Assembly (NCBI RefSeq): GCF_017183135.1
Contig: NZ_JADDXW010000010.1
Location: 91,304-155,303 of the forward strand
Source of the DNA: Aurantimonas marina
GTDB taxonomy: Bacteria; Pseudomonadota; Alphaproteobacteria; Rhizobiales; Rhizobiaceae
DNA length: 64,000 nucleotides
Direction: 5' to 3'
Positions 36,375 through 45,858 of the stretch are shown here, piece after piece. A program made the translations under genes and the position numbers. Numbering within the stretch: the first letter of the stretch is position 1; each line of letters starts with the position of its first letter. The notes beneath the pieces are model-generated. The model made no database searches and was not told the DNA's origin. It was given only the letters and a program-made list of their open reading frames with translations.

Positions 36375-37223
36375 ATGCAGCAACCACCGCGTGACCAGCA
36401 TGGCTGGGATCCGTTTCCAAGTTCGCTGCGGGACAAAGAGGCCACCAAGGACCAGGAGCACACGCCGCAGACGCTGTCGCCGACCTACCGCCTTGCCTTC
36501 GACGACGCCGACTTCCTGACCCGCGAGGAATTGCGCGGCGTGCGGCTGCAGCTGGAACTGATGAAGCCCGAGATGGCGCTGATCGAGGCTGGCATCCTGT
36601 CGACCGTCGTCCTGTTCGGCGGCGCCCGCATCCCCGAGCCCGGCGGCGAGGCATGGGCGGCCAAGAACGAGACCCAGAAGCGCAATCTGGAAGCCAACGC
36701 GCGCTTCTACGACGAGGCGCGCGACTTCGCGCGGTTGGCCTCGCAGCATTCGGCGGACAGTTCCGGCGGCAAGGAATTCGTCATCGTCACCGGCGGCGGC
36801 CCCGGCATCATGGAGGCCGGCAATCGCGGCGCGTCCGATGTCGACGCGGTCTCGATCGCGCTCAATATTACCCTTCCGCACGAACAGTCGCCGAACCATT
36901 TCGCGACGCCCGATCTGTCCTTCAACTTCCACTATTTCGCGATCCGCAAGATGCACTTCCTGCTGCGGGCGAAAGCGATGGCGATTTTCCCGGGCGGCTT
37001 CGGCACCATGGACGAGTTGTTCGAGGCCCTGACGCTGATCCAGACCCGGCGGATGCAGCGCATCCCGGTGATCCTGTTCGGCGAGGAATTCTGGCGCCGT
37101 GTGATCAATTTCGAGGCGCTCGCCGAGGAAGGCACCATCGCGCCGGAGGATCTCGACCTCATCACCTTCGCCGACACGGCCGAGGATGGCTGGAAGGCAA
37201 TCCAGGCATTCTACGAGTTTTGA
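36375..37223 (+). CDS. LOG-family (TIGR00730) protein
   Basis: 282 residues with the LOG/lysine-decarboxylase-like Rossmann fold. The conserved PGGFGTMDELFE motif (family PGGxGTxxE) and VTGGGPGIMEAGNRGA loop are present. Family enzymes often cleave nucleoside 5'-monophosphates to base and ribose 5-phosphate (cytokinin-activation type). The N-terminal ~90 residues are longer than in the short LOG proteins. It is divergent from dapD. Confidence 0.88.
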   Translation: MQQPPRDQHGWDPFPSSLRDKEATKDQEHTPQTLSPTYRLAFDDADFLTREELRGVRLQLELMKPEMALIEAGILSTVVLFGGARIPEPGGEAWAAKNETQKRNLEANARFYDEARDFARLASQHSADSSGGKEFVIVTGGGPGIMEAGNRGASDVDAVSIALNITLPHEQSPNHFATPDLSFNFHYFAIRKMHFLLRAKAMAIFPGGFGTMDELFEALTLIQTRRMQRIPVILFGEEFWRRVINFEALAEEGTIAPEDLDLITFADTAEDGWKAIQAFYEF

Positions 37224-37243
37224 GTTGACTGCGCCGGTTGATA

Positions 37244-38620
37244 CTAGTCGGCGCTCGCACCCATCCGCGTGCGCAATTCGACGCAGGGATCGCTGACATT
37301 CTGGCGAGGCGTGAAGATCGTGAAATCGAAGGGAGCGGGCGTCGCTGGAGTCAGCCCGTAATCCGCCGGCTGGATCTCGCCATCCGCGACCTCGACCATC
37401 TGAACCGACACCGAACGCGACTGCGGCTCGCGCTCGGCCAGGATCGCGGGCACCGCCCAGTCGTCGCGGACATGGCCGGAGCCGGCGATCAGCACCGCGC
37501 TCCCGGATTCCTGCGCCGCGCCGATCATGGCCTCGGCCAAGGCGCCGTCACGGGCCCGCTGCACTAACGTCATCGGCGCGATCGCCGCGTCCGGCATCAG
37601 TCCACAATGGGCCTCGCGGATCGTGTCGGCCAGTTCCGCCGATTGCGCCGCCGGCATCGGGTTGTCCAATCCCCACCGCTGCACGTCGGCGTCGGAGAGC
37701 GTGGCAATGCCGTCTTTGGCGATCGCACGGACGGTCTGAGCGTCGAGATTGCCCGCCCGGATCGGTAGCTCGTTCGAAACCGCCGATTCGAAAATCGGCC
37801 GATACAGCGAGAAGTCCGGCCACCCGCGCCCGGACCATTCCAGTCGCTCGGCCAGCGCCGCCAGATCCTTGTCCGGGCCGGCCTCGAACTCCGCCAGCTT
37901 CCCGGCAAAGCCCTGCGTGATCATTTCAAAGACCACGGACGGCTTGGTGCCCAGTTTCGCCAACCCGCCGACGATGTCCGCCTGGATCAGGTGATGATCG
38001 GGATTGTCGTGAATTTCGCCGAGCAGCACGTAGCGAGCGCCGTGCGCGGCACCCAGCAGCGCGTCCTGGCTCGACGGCGTGCCATCGGCACCGACGACCG
38101 CGCCGACCAGCGGGTTGTCGGCGAAGTATTCGGACTGCCAGACGGACGATCCGGTTTCGGCCGGTCCGTCGGCCACTGCCCGCTGGCGATCCGCCGAAGC
38201 ATTCCCCGCCGTCTCCGCGATCTCCAGAGCTTTGGCCTTGGCGTCGCCGGCGGCTGCCAGACGCTGAAGCGAGCGCGCCGCATTCGGCACCGCTTGAGCG
38301 GGCATGAGACTGTTGGAGAAGAAACGCTCGGCGACCTCGTTACCGCCCCCGTCGAAGGGCTCGACCGTCGCGACGGCGACGTCGGAAAACGGATCGTCGC
38401 CATCGCTGCGATAGGAAACCTCGACCCGCGCGTCAGGTGCGGGTGGCACGAATTCTGCCGTCTCGGCGTCTGGGATCGTGGTCATCACGCGGTCGGCGTT
38501 CCCGGCGAAAACATAGCCGAGGCCCCCCAGTAGTACGATGCTGGTTGGAACCCAGACGAGACGGTTCAAACGGCTTTCCCCTCGACGTTGATAGAAGACG
38601 CCTGCGAATCGCGCCGCCAT
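37244..38620 (-). CDS. ChaN-type protein (iron/haem-uptake family) with N-terminal membrane anchor
   Basis: 458 residues. An N-terminal transmembrane stretch (LVWVPTSIVLLGGLGYVF, not a lipobox) is followed by ~150 poorly conserved residues. A ChaN-like domain covers roughly 165-400: YVLLGEIHDNPDHH (metal/haem-binding His/Glu), FEMITQ, and GSGHVRDDWAVP near the end. ChaN proteins bind haem as dimers at the outer membrane and are often lipoproteins. The membrane-anchored form here is unusual. It is convergent with the LOG gene. Confidence 0.75.
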   Translation of the reverse strand: MAARFAGVFYQRRGESRLNRLVWVPTSIVLLGGLGYVFAGNADRVMTTIPDAETAEFVPPAPDARVEVSYRSDGDDPFSDVAVATVEPFDGGGNEVAERFFSNSLMPAQAVPNAARSLQRLAAAGDAKAKALEIAETAGNASADRQRAVADGPAETGSSVWQSEYFADNPLVGAVVGADGTPSSQDALLGAAHGARYVLLGEIHDNPDHHLIQADIVGGLAKLGTKPSVVFEMITQGFAGKLAEFEAGPDKDLAALAERLEWSGRGWPDFSLYRPIFESAVSNELPIRAGNLDAQTVRAIAKDGIATLSDADVQRWGLDNPMPAAQSAELADTIREAHCGLMPDAAIAPMTLVQRARDGALAEAMIGAAQESGSAVLIAGSGHVRDDWAVPAILAEREPQSRSVSVQMVEVADGEIQPADYGLTPATPAPFDFTIFTPRQNVSDPCVELRTRMGASAD

Positions 38621-38753
38621 CGATCAACGAGTGATCGGCACAGGATGTGGCAAAACTATTGCAGCAGCGACTGTTTCCCGAAAAAAGCCCCGAAAAAGCA
38701 ATTCAATCGCCGGATTCTTAAGATTTTCCAGTCGCGCACGCCACAGGAGAGGG

Positions 38754-38787
38754 GTGGACGGTCCGAACATTTGCTCGGACCGTCCAC
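38754..38787. repeat. Perfect 13-bp inverted repeat in a 355-bp gene-free gap
   Basis: GTGGACGGTCCGA (38754-38766) is exactly complementary to TCGGACCGTCCAC (38775-38787) across an 8-base loop. Neither strand has a T-run after it, so it is not a classic terminator. The rest of 38621-38975 shows no gene. Confidence 0.6.
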
Positions 38788-38975
38788 GTCGCCTCCCCAG
38801 GCAACTCCCGCCGCGTGGCACTGCGAAGGAACTTCGCATGCCCTCCTCGGGTACCGCAGGAATGGGGATACAGAGCCGTCTGCCGCCGCGATAGGGACGA
38901 GCCGCAACACCCCGATGCTTTCGACCCACATCCTCAACGAAGACTTAAATAAGCTGTGGATGACGGTAGCGCTCG

Positions 38976-40205
38976 TCACAATTTCGCGGCGATCGTCCGA
39001 TTAGGCCAACAGGTCTCAGGCAAGCCCGCGCGGCCCTCGTAATCGCCGATCGAGCGCCGGGTCTTGAAGCCAGCGAGCCCGTCGGCGCCGCCGACGTCGT
39101 AGCCTTTCGCCTCGAGCTTTTTCTGCATCCGCGCGACGTCGCCGCGCGTCAGCCGGTCGGTCTTCGCCCACCGCCCTTGCAGCGATCCCGCGCCCTGCAT
39201 CCGGTCCGCGACATGGCCGACGAACAGGGCGTAGAGGTCGGAGTTGTTGTATTCCTTGATGACGTAAAAGTTCGGCGTCGCGACGAAGGCGGGGCCGAAA
39301 CGGCCGGCCGGCATCATCAGATGCCCTCTTCCCGCCACCTCGTTCGGCGGAAACGGGCGGCCGGAGACGCGCATCACCCCGGCCGCGACGAGTTCGGCGA
39401 TCGGCCGGCCGCGATCGGGTCCTTCATTGGCGCAGGAGACGCTGGCCGGCACGACGGCCTCAAAGCCCCAGTCGCGCCCCGGTTGCCAGCCGCTCTGCCG
39501 CAGATAATTCGCGATCGAGGCCAGCGTATCGGGCACCGAATTCCAGATGTCCTTCTTGCCGTCGCCATCGAAATCCACCGCCAGGGTCAGGAATTTCGAC
39601 GGCATGAATTGCGGCTGGCCGAGCGCCCCGGCCCAGGACGATTTCATCTGCGACGCGCTGAGATGCCCGTCCGCGACGATTTCGAGCGCCGCGAGGAGTT
39701 CGTCCCTGAACAACGCCTTGCGCCGCGACAGATAGGCCTTGGTGCCGAGCACCTGAAACGCGTTTTCTGGAATTTTCGCGTTGCCGAAGGCCGATTCGCG
39801 GCCCCAGACCGCGACGATGATCGGCGCCGGTACGCCGTAGCGTGCCTCGATCCTGTCGAGCACCGGCTTGTGGCGAGCGAGGAGCTTGCGCCCGGTCGCG
39901 GCGTTGGCGGCGACGGCCGGCTCGGAGAGATAGTCGGCGCCGCTCTTGAACTCCGCCTGGAAGTTTATCTCCGCCACCGTCTGCTTGGAGCCGGGAAGCT
40001 GGAGATCCGGCAGCTTCAAATTCGGCGTCACGCCCTTGAACGCCGCATCGAACACGGCGCGCGGCACACCCCGTGCCTTGGCCGCCGGCCAGATATCGGC
40101 TTCGAGGAAGGCGCGGAAGCCATCGGTCAGCGCGTCGGCGCGGAGTGTGACCGGCGCGTGGATGAGGAGAGCGATCAAAAGAAACGGGAAGAAAGTGCGT
40201 CGCAT
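38976..40205 (-). CDS. Lytic murein transglycosylase (MltB-type)
   Basis: 409 residues with a signal peptide (MRRTFFPFLLIALLIHAPVT). The catalytic Glu is in IIVAVWGRESAFGNAK, and GALGQPQFMPSKFL and DFDGDGKKDIW are typical of the MltB/SLT_2 family. A peptidoglycan-binding domain ends the protein (VARMQKKLEAKGYDVGGADG). It is periplasmic, without a lipobox. It is the second transglycosylase in the window. Confidence 0.93.
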   Translation of the reverse strand: MRRTFFPFLLIALLIHAPVTLRADALTDGFRAFLEADIWPAAKARGVPRAVFDAAFKGVTPNLKLPDLQLPGSKQTVAEINFQAEFKSGADYLSEPAVAANAATGRKLLARHKPVLDRIEARYGVPAPIIVAVWGRESAFGNAKIPENAFQVLGTKAYLSRRKALFRDELLAALEIVADGHLSASQMKSSWAGALGQPQFMPSKFLTLAVDFDGDGKKDIWNSVPDTLASIANYLRQSGWQPGRDWGFEAVVPASVSCANEGPDRGRPIAELVAAGVMRVSGRPFPPNEVAGRGHLMMPAGRFGPAFVATPNFYVIKEYNNSDLYALFVGHVADRMQGAGSLQGRWAKTDRLTRGDVARMQKKLEAKGYDVGGADGLAGFKTRRSIGDYEGRAGLPETCWPNRTIAAKL

Positions 40206-40435
40206 GGCGTCAGACTAGCGAGCGCGCGGCCAATTCGCCAGAGACGACGGACCAGCGACCTCCTCGTCATTGCGAAGTGAGTCGGGCTTGCACGGGTCAT
40301 CCTGCTGGTGACCCTGCCTATGGATGAGTTGCTGCCATCGTGAGTTGATCGTCCACCCTATCACACTTGGCTCCCGCGCCACGGAGAGTCGGTTTCTTTG
40401 TAAAGATCCCGTGCAAAACGCGTGGTTTATAAACG

Positions 40436-40834
40436 TCACGATTCTTTCGAGCCGGCGAGAGCTTCAATAATTCGGCATTCCGCCACGACCCCACGGCCAC
40501 ATTCGGAAACCATGCGGGAAAGCTCCTCGCGCAGCTTGAGCAGTTGGGCGATCCGGCTATCAACAGCCTCAAGCTGCGTTTGCGCAATCTGGCTGGCTTT
40601 TGCACAAGAGGCCTCTGGCTGCTGCTGCAGAGCGAGCAACGCCCGCACCGCTGCCAGATCAAACCCGAGACTGCGTGCATGCCGGACAAAACCCAACCGT
40701 TTCGCGTCCGCTTCGCCGTAACTGCGCCGTCCGTTCGCCTGACGGGCGGGAGACGGCAAAACGCCAACCCGTTCATAATAGCGGATCGTCTCGATATGGA
40801 CGCCTGAACACCGGGATAGATCGCCTATCTGCAT
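40436..40834 (-). CDS. MerR-family heavy-metal-responsive regulator (CadR/ZntR-like)
   Basis: 132 residues. The MerR winged helix is MQIGDLSRCSGVHIETIRYY, followed by RSYGEADAKRLGFVRHAR. Three cysteines at C77, C112 and C120 match the metal site of ZntR/CadR/PbrR-type proteins (near 79, 114 and 119-123 in those). It probably senses Zn, Cd or Pb. The start at 40834 has GGAGAGG upstream. It is divergent from the cation exporter it presumably controls. Confidence 0.9.
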   Translation of the reverse strand: MQIGDLSRCSGVHIETIRYYERVGVLPSPARQANGRRSYGEADAKRLGFVRHARSLGFDLAAVRALLALQQQPEASCAKASQIAQTQLEAVDSRIAQLLKLREELSRMVSECGRGVVAECRIIEALAGSKES

Positions 40835-40841
40835 CCTCTCC

Positions 40842-40872
40842 TTGCTCCTGTAGTCGCTACGGGTTGTAGCAC
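40842..40872 (+). promoter_or_regulatory. MerR-type promoter with elongated spacer driving the HMA-CDF exporter
   Basis: TTGCTC (40842-40847, -35) is followed 19 bases later by TAGCAC (40867-40872, -10). The dyad CCTGTAG-TCG-CTACGGG fills the spacer (one mismatch). The 19-20 bp spacing and central dyad are the hallmark of promoters twisted into register by MerR proteins. Confidence 0.8.
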
Positions 40873-40902
40873 GCTCCGGCAACAAGAGCGAGGAAGTGCC
40901 CC

Positions 40903-41760
40903 ATGAGCGCCGCTGAATCTGAAACCTTTCGCTATCATGTCGCCGGGATGGATTGCCCTTCATGCGCCGCCAAGATCGAAGGCGCTGCCCGCAAGGTGGA
41001 GGGGGTGGGCGAGGTGAAAGTATCGATTGCCTCGCAGACCATGAACCTCACGGTTAGCGATCCGTCGCGGCGGTTGCCTGTCCTCGAAAGAGCCGTCGCG
41101 GATTTGGGCTATCGGCTCGACCGCATAGGCGAGGCTGCGTCATTGGATAACGACGATAAAATTCCGGACCTGACGCACGTCACGCCCGCCTATAAGCGTG
41201 CCCTCTGGATCGTCGTTTCGCTGAATGTCGGCTACGGCGTGATCGAGGCTGTCGGCAGCTTCCTGGCTGGCTCGCAAGCCCTGCAGGCCGACGCGCTCGA
41301 TTTCGTCGGCGACGGGCTGATCTCGTTTCTTGGCCTGATCGCGGTCGGCTGGGGCCTTGCCGCGCGGGCCAAGGCGGCTTTGCTGCAAGGCGTGTTCCTG
41401 GCCGCTCTCGGCTTTGGCGTCATCGGTTCGACCGCCTATCGAATCTTTGTCGAAAACCAGCCCGACACGGGGCTCATGGGTGGGTTTGCCGTCGTCGCCC
41501 TCATCATTAACGTGCTGTCCGTCGTCGCTCTGCTTGCACACCGGAAAGGCGATTCCAACGTGCGGGCTGTGTGGCTGTTTTCGCGAAATGATGCTATCGG
41601 CAACGTGTCCGTGATCGCCGCGGCGGGTCTCGTTTGGCTCCTCGATTCACACTGGCCGGATCTAGTGGTCGCCTTCGCGATTGCAGGTTTGTTCCTGCAA
41701 TCAGCGTGGTCGATCATCCGCGACGCAAGGCACGATATCGCGCAAGCAGGGAATGGCTAG
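40903..41760 (+). CDS. HMA-domain CDF cation transporter
   Basis: 285 residues. An N-terminal heavy-metal-associated domain (GMDCPSC metal site, residues ~15-21) is fused to a cation diffusion facilitator membrane domain of about six segments. Its metal sites may include ADALDFVGDG and FSRNDAIGN. The C-terminal cytoplasmic domain of standard CDFs is absent. The protein would export Zn, Cd or Co, with the HMA part acting as chaperone or sensor (inference). GAGGAAG precedes the start. Confidence 0.88.
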   Translation: MSAAESETFRYHVAGMDCPSCAAKIEGAARKVEGVGEVKVSIASQTMNLTVSDPSRRLPVLERAVADLGYRLDRIGEAASLDNDDKIPDLTHVTPAYKRALWIVVSLNVGYGVIEAVGSFLAGSQALQADALDFVGDGLISFLGLIAVGWGLAARAKAALLQGVFLAALGFGVIGSTAYRIFVENQPDTGLMGGFAVVALIINVLSVVALLAHRKGDSNVRAVWLFSRNDAIGNVSVIAAAGLVWLLDSHWPDLVVAFAIAGLFLQSAWSIIRDARHDIAQAGNG

Positions 41761-41841
41761 AAACCTCGCAGGTGAGCGTTCCATAAGGAGGCGATTTCGA
41801 AGGAATACCCGCAGCAACCATGCTGCCTGAAAGGTTGCTGC

Positions 41842-42447
41842 TTACAACACCGCCCGCGACCGCATCGCCGCGGCGAGCGTGCCCTCGTCGAGATAGTCGA
41901 GTTCGCCGCCGACCGGCACGCCGTGGGCCAGCCGCGTCACCTTCACGTCCAGCCCTTCGAGTTGGTCCATCAGATAATGCGCCGTGGTCTGGCCCTCGAC
42001 GGTGGCGTTGACCGCCAGCACCAGTTCCTTGACGCCGCCGCGATGCACCCGCTCGACCAGTTGCCGGATGGTCAGATCGTCCGGCCCGATGCCGTCGAGC
42101 GGCGACAAGACGCCGCCCAACACATGATAGGCGGCGTTCAGCGCCTTCGCCCGCTCCAGCGCCCAGAGATCGGAGACGTCCTCGACAACGATCACCGTCG
42201 CCTGGTCGCGCGCCGTGTCCGTGCAGATCGTGCATGGATCATGCGTGTCGATATTGCCGCAGGCCGAGCAGACCGTGACCTTCTCCAGCGCCTCGGCCAT
42301 CGCCGTCGTCAACGGCGCGAGCAACTGCTCACGGCGCTTGACGAGGTGCAGCGCCGCGCGGCGGGCCGAACGGGGGCCGAGGCCCGGCAGCTTGGCGAGC
42401 AGCTGGATCAGCCGCTCGATCTCCGGGCCCGCGATGGATTTCGCCAT
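41842..42447 (-). CDS. recR: Recombination protein RecR
   Basis: A 201-residue RecR. It has the helix-hairpin-helix start [20 protein letters not shown], a four-cysteine zinc site ([16 protein letters not shown]) and a TOPRIM segment ([14 protein letters not shown]). It helps load RecA at gaps. It is the last gene of a dnaX-ybaB-recR operon, an arrangement widespread in bacteria. Confidence 0.97.
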   Translation of the reverse strand: MAKSIAGPEIERLIQLLAKLPGLGPRSARRAALHLVKRREQLLAPLTTAMAEALEKVTVCSACGNIDTHDPCTICTDTARDQATVIVVEDVSDLWALERAKALNAAYHVLGGVLSPLDGIGPDDLTIRQLVERVHRGGVKELVLAVNATVEGQTTAHYLMDQLEGLDVKVTRLAHGVPVGGELDYLDEGTLAAAMRSRAVL

Positions 42448-42465
42448 GAGAAAGCAGAGCCCGTT

Positions 42466-42789
42466 CTAGAAGGGCAGCTTCATGCCGGCGGGAAGCTCGA
42501 GCCCGGCGGTCAGCTCCTGGGTCTTTTCCTGGATCGCCACGTCGAGCTTGGCCTTGGCGTCGTTATGGGCGGCGATCACCAGATCCTCGACGATGTCCTT
42601 CTCGTCGTCCTTCAACAGCGACGGGTCGATCGCCAGCGCCTGCATCTCGCCCTTGCCGCTGAGGGTAACCGAGACGACACCGCCGCCGGACTGACCGGTG
42701 ACGGTGATCCGCGCGATGTCCTCCTGAAGGCCCGCCATTTTCTCCTGCATGGCCTTGGCCTGCTTCATCATGCCCATCAGATCTTTCAT
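42466..42789 (-). CDS. YbaB/EbfC nucleoid-associated protein
   Basis: A 107-residue YbaB-family protein, starting [20 protein letters not shown] with the conserved [20 protein letters not shown] core. It binds DNA as a dimer. GGAGAAGG is eight bases upstream. It sits between dnaX and recR, the usual place. Confidence 0.95.
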   Translation of the reverse strand: MKDLMGMMKQAKAMQEKMAGLQEDIARITVTGQSGGGVVSVTLSGKGEMQALAIDPSLLKDDEKDIVEDLVIAAHNDAKAKLDVAIQEKTQELTAGLELPAGMKLPF

Positions 42790-42801
42790 GCCGTCCTTCT
42801 C

Positions 42802-44697
42802 CTAATCGTCATCGTCGTCCGAAAGCTCGGACGGATCATCCAATATGTCGTGATCGGACACCTCGGTGGAAAGGTCCGCGGCGAGATCGGTTGCCTCGGC
42901 GTCGCCGCGCAGCCGAACATCCATCACCTTGGCGCCCGGAAACGCCGCCAGCACCGCCGCGACCTCCGGATCGGCCGCCGCGTCCGACAACAGCGTATCG
43001 CGCCGCGCGGTCGCCGTTTCCTCGAGGGTCGGCTGCCCCTCGCCGCGGGAGATCGTCACCACCCAGCGCCGTCCGGTCCATTCGTGTAGCTTGCGTGACA
43101 AGTCGGTGACGAGGGCGCGCGGTGCCTCCGGCGTCAGCGCCACTTCGAGCCGACCCGGCTCCAGCTTGACCAGCCGCAGATAACGCTGGATCGACACCCG
43201 CATCAACGAATCGCGCTTGTCCTCGGCCAGCGCGACGAGAGCTTCCAGCGAGCCGATCTCGATTTCGGGTGGAGCCGTCGTTGGTGCAGGGGCGGGCGCC
43301 GCCTGGCGCGAAGCCTGGCCGGAGGGGGCTATCGACAGGCGCGGACGGGGCGGGGCGCCATTGCCGGCAAAGGCGGTGGTGCGATCCGTCTGGCGTTCGG
43401 ACGCGCCCGGCGATGGCGCCGCGCTACCCACCGCCGGCGCGGCTTGCGCGTGTGCCTGCGCTCCCTCGCCGCCGCTATTGTCGCCGGCCGGCGACGGCAG
43501 GCCCGCGAGGCCGCCCTCGCGGATCATCCGGACCAGGTCGTCCGGGGACGGCAGATCCGCCGCGTGGGCGATCCGGATCAGCGCCATTTCCGCCGCCTGG
43601 CGCGGCGATGTGGCGTTGCGCGCTTCGTCCAGCGCCTTCAGGAGCATCTGCCAGACCTGGCCGAGGGTCCGGATCGAGAGCGTCTTGGAAAATTCGAGCC
43701 CCCTCTCCGCCTCCATCGGCGACAGCGCCGCATCCTCGGCGGCTTCCGGCACATAGCGCAGCGTCGTCACCAGATGGGTGAAATCGGCGAGGTCGGCGAG
43801 GATGACGACCGGATCGGCGCCGCCGACATATTGTTCGCGCAGTTCCGACAGCGCCGCGCTGCCGTCACCCTTCATCAACATCTCGAACAGGTCGATGATC
43901 CGGACCCGGTCGGCCAGCCCCAGCATGTCGCGGACGGCTTCGGCCGAGACGGCGCCGGCGCCATGGGCGATCGCCTGATCGGTCAGCGACAGCGCGTCGC
44001 GCACCGAGCCCTCGGCCGCACGGGCGATCAGCCGCAGCGCATCGCCGTCGACCGCCACGGCTTCGGAAGAGGCGATGCGCTGGAGATGCGCCATCAGCGT
44101 CGCCGAATCGACGCGGCGCAGGTCGAAGCGCTGGCAGCGCGACAGAACGGTGATCGGAACCTTGCGGATCTCGGTGGTCGCGAAGACGAATTTCACATGT
44201 TCCGGCGGCTCCTCCAGCGTCTTCAACAGGCCGTTGAAGGCCTGGTTCGACAGCATGTGGACTTCGTCGATGATGTAGACCTTGTAGCGCGCCGAGACCG
44301 GGCGGTAGCGCACCTGCGCGATGATCTCGCGCACGTCGTCGATGCCGGTGTGGGAGGCGGCGTCCATCTCGACCACGTCGACATGCCGCCCCTCCATGAT
44401 CGCCTGGCAGTGCACGCCGAGCCCCTGCATGTGGATCGTCGGCTGGTCGATCGAATCGGTCTCGTAATTCAATGCGCGCGCCAGAATGCGCGCGGTCGTC
44501 GTCTTGCCGACGCCGCGCACGCCGGTCAGCATCCACGCCTGGGCGATACGGCCCGTGTCGAAAGCGTTGGTGAGCGTGCGCACCATCGGCTCCTGGCCGA
44601 TCAGATCGTCGAAGGAGCGCGGACGGTATTTGCGGGCCAGCACGCGGTAGGGCGTTACCTCGCCGGGCACATCGGGGGCGAGTGTCTCCTCCGTCAT
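42802..44697 (-). CDS. dnaX: DNA polymerase III subunit gamma/tau
   Basis: About 631 residues. The AAA+ clamp-loader domain has YRPRSFDDLIGQE, Walker A GVRGVGKTTTARIL, Walker B VYIIDEVHML and the sensor region LKTLEEPPEHVKFVFATTE. The four-cysteine zinc module of enterobacterial DnaX is mostly missing (one Cys, GVHCQAI), which is normal for alphaproteobacteria. A Pro/Ala-rich linker near residues 390-480 precedes the tau domain. Translation probably starts at 44697. Confidence 0.96.
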   Translation of the reverse strand: MTEETLAPDVPGEVTPYRVLARKYRPRSFDDLIGQEPMVRTLTNAFDTGRIAQAWMLTGVRGVGKTTTARILARALNYETDSIDQPTIHMQGLGVHCQAIMEGRHVDVVEMDAASHTGIDDVREIIAQVRYRPVSARYKVYIIDEVHMLSNQAFNGLLKTLEEPPEHVKFVFATTEIRKVPITVLSRCQRFDLRRVDSATLMAHLQRIASSEAVAVDGDALRLIARAAEGSVRDALSLTDQAIAHGAGAVSAEAVRDMLGLADRVRIIDLFEMLMKGDGSAALSELREQYVGGADPVVILADLADFTHLVTTLRYVPEAAEDAALSPMEAERGLEFSKTLSIRTLGQVWQMLLKALDEARNATSPRQAAEMALIRIAHAADLPSPDDLVRMIREGGLAGLPSPAGDNSGGEGAQAHAQAAPAVGSAAPSPGASERQTDRTTAFAGNGAPPRPRLSIAPSGQASRQAAPAPAPTTAPPEIEIGSLEALVALAEDKRDSLMRVSIQRYLRLVKLEPGRLEVALTPEAPRALVTDLSRKLHEWTGRRWVVTISRGEGQPTLEETATARRDTLLSDAAADPEVAAVLAAFPGAKVMDVRLRGDAEATDLAADLSTEVSDHDILDDPSELSDDDDD

Positions 44698-44951
44698 CGC
44701 GCGCCCTTCCACCCGGCCGAAGGGACGGCCGCGGCAGAGCGTGGACGGTCAGAGAATGACATGGTGCAATCCCGGCGCAGTTCAGCAAGTTGTCGGGCGT
44801 TTCTCCGATTTATGGCGCGCCGACGCAAGCCGCCCGACGTCGAAGTTGGCAATGCTGCCCGTCCATGAGATATGCGGGGACGCCACGGGTATGGGTTCGA
44901 TCCTTGTCGTTCCGCCCCATGGCCAGTGTCGATCCAAGGAAGAGAAGCCCT

Positions 44952-45554
44952 ATGGCGCTTGCGCGGTATCAGGAAATGCGCCGGCTGAGCCTGGCGGTGT
45001 TGTTGCTCGCCGCCTTCATTCTTCTGCTTTTCGTCGGTTCCAGCGAAAGCGAAGAGGTTCACGACATGGTCGAGGCGATCGGCCTCGGCTTCATCGTCGT
45101 CGGCATCGTCGGGCGAATGTGGTGCACGCTCTATATCGGCGGGCGTAAATCGGCGGAAATTGTCACGACGGGACCCTATTCGGTCACCCGCAACCCGCTT
45201 TACGTCTTTTCCACCATCGCGGCGGCGGGCGTCGGCGCACAGGCCGGAAGCGCAACGCTCGCCATCCTCTTCCTGCTCGGCTGCGCCGCAGCCTTCCACA
45301 TCGTGATCTTGCGCGAGGAATCATTCCTGAAGGGAGAGTTTGGTCCGGCCTATGCGCGGTATCTCGCGACGGTGCCGCGCTTCCTGCCGAGGCCGTCGCT
45401 GTTCCGGGACGAAGCGGAACTGCGGGTCCGCACCCGGCTGATCTACCGGACCCTGATCGACGGTCTGGTCTTCTTCGTCGCGATGCCGGTCTTCGAGTTG
45501 ATCGAGCTGGCGCAGGAAAGCGGACTGCTTCCGGTCCTGCTGCGTCTGCCATAG
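44952..45554 (+). CDS. Isoprenylcysteine carboxyl methyltransferase-like membrane protein
   Basis: A 200-residue membrane protein with about four or five hydrophobic segments. It has the ICMT/PEMT-family pattern GPYSVTRNPLYVF and ILREESFLKGEFGPAYARY, which binds S-adenosylmethionine. Bacterial homologues methylate lipids or unknown acceptors; the substrate is open. The start at 44952 (MALARYQEMRRLS) follows AAGGAAGA. The region before it (44698-44951) holds no gene. Confidence 0.82.
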   Translation: MALARYQEMRRLSLAVLLLAAFILLLFVGSSESEEVHDMVEAIGLGFIVVGIVGRMWCTLYIGGRKSAEIVTTGPYSVTRNPLYVFSTIAAAGVGAQAGSATLAILFLLGCAAAFHIVILREESFLKGEFGPAYARYLATVPRFLPRPSLFRDEAELRVRTRLIYRTLIDGLVFFVAMPVFELIELAQESGLLPVLLRLP

Positions 45555-45556
45555 AA

Positions 45557-45598
45557 CGGGATGAGGAAAGTGGGGACCGGTTTTCCGCCCGCATCCCG
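45557..45598. repeat. Palindromic intergenic repeat resembling a rhizobial mosaic element
   Basis: CGGGATG (45557-45563) pairs with CATCCCG (45592-45598), and inside it GGAAA pairs with TTTCC. The phrase GTGGGGACCGGTTTTCC resembles hairpin repeats scattered in genomes of the order. I saw no other copy in this window. It may end the methyltransferase transcript. The rest of 45555-45858 holds no gene. Confidence 0.5.
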
Positions 45599-45858
45599 CC
45601 GTAACCTTCCTAAAATAGATCACGATGCGCCGCGCCGCTGGGCCGGGGAATGGCCGATCTGCGTCGAACCGTCGCGCTTGGCGGGAAAAGGTGGGAGGCT
45701 GGCACGATGACCCGTGCCGTGGCTCGTTGGGGCTGCTTCCTTCCGGACCTGACCCGGTTGGCGAGTGGCTCGTCCACCACCAACCTCCCGGCCTCCATAT
45801 CGGCGATCGGTGCCCTAATTGCAAGCCGGGCGCTCTCCGTCGATAAGGATTTCAATAG

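Noticed and set aside
42802..44697. Loss of the DnaX zinc-binding cysteines
   Set aside because: Alphaproteobacterial DnaX proteins commonly lack this cysteine set; not a novelty.
44860..44930. Possible tRNA (GGTTCGATCC-like T-loop)
   Set aside because: The T-stem does not pair and no acceptor, D or anticodon arms can be drawn.
44698..44951. Possible 4.5S/SRP RNA upstream of dnaX
   Set aside because: The conserved GGAAGGAAGCAGC-type motif is absent on both strands.
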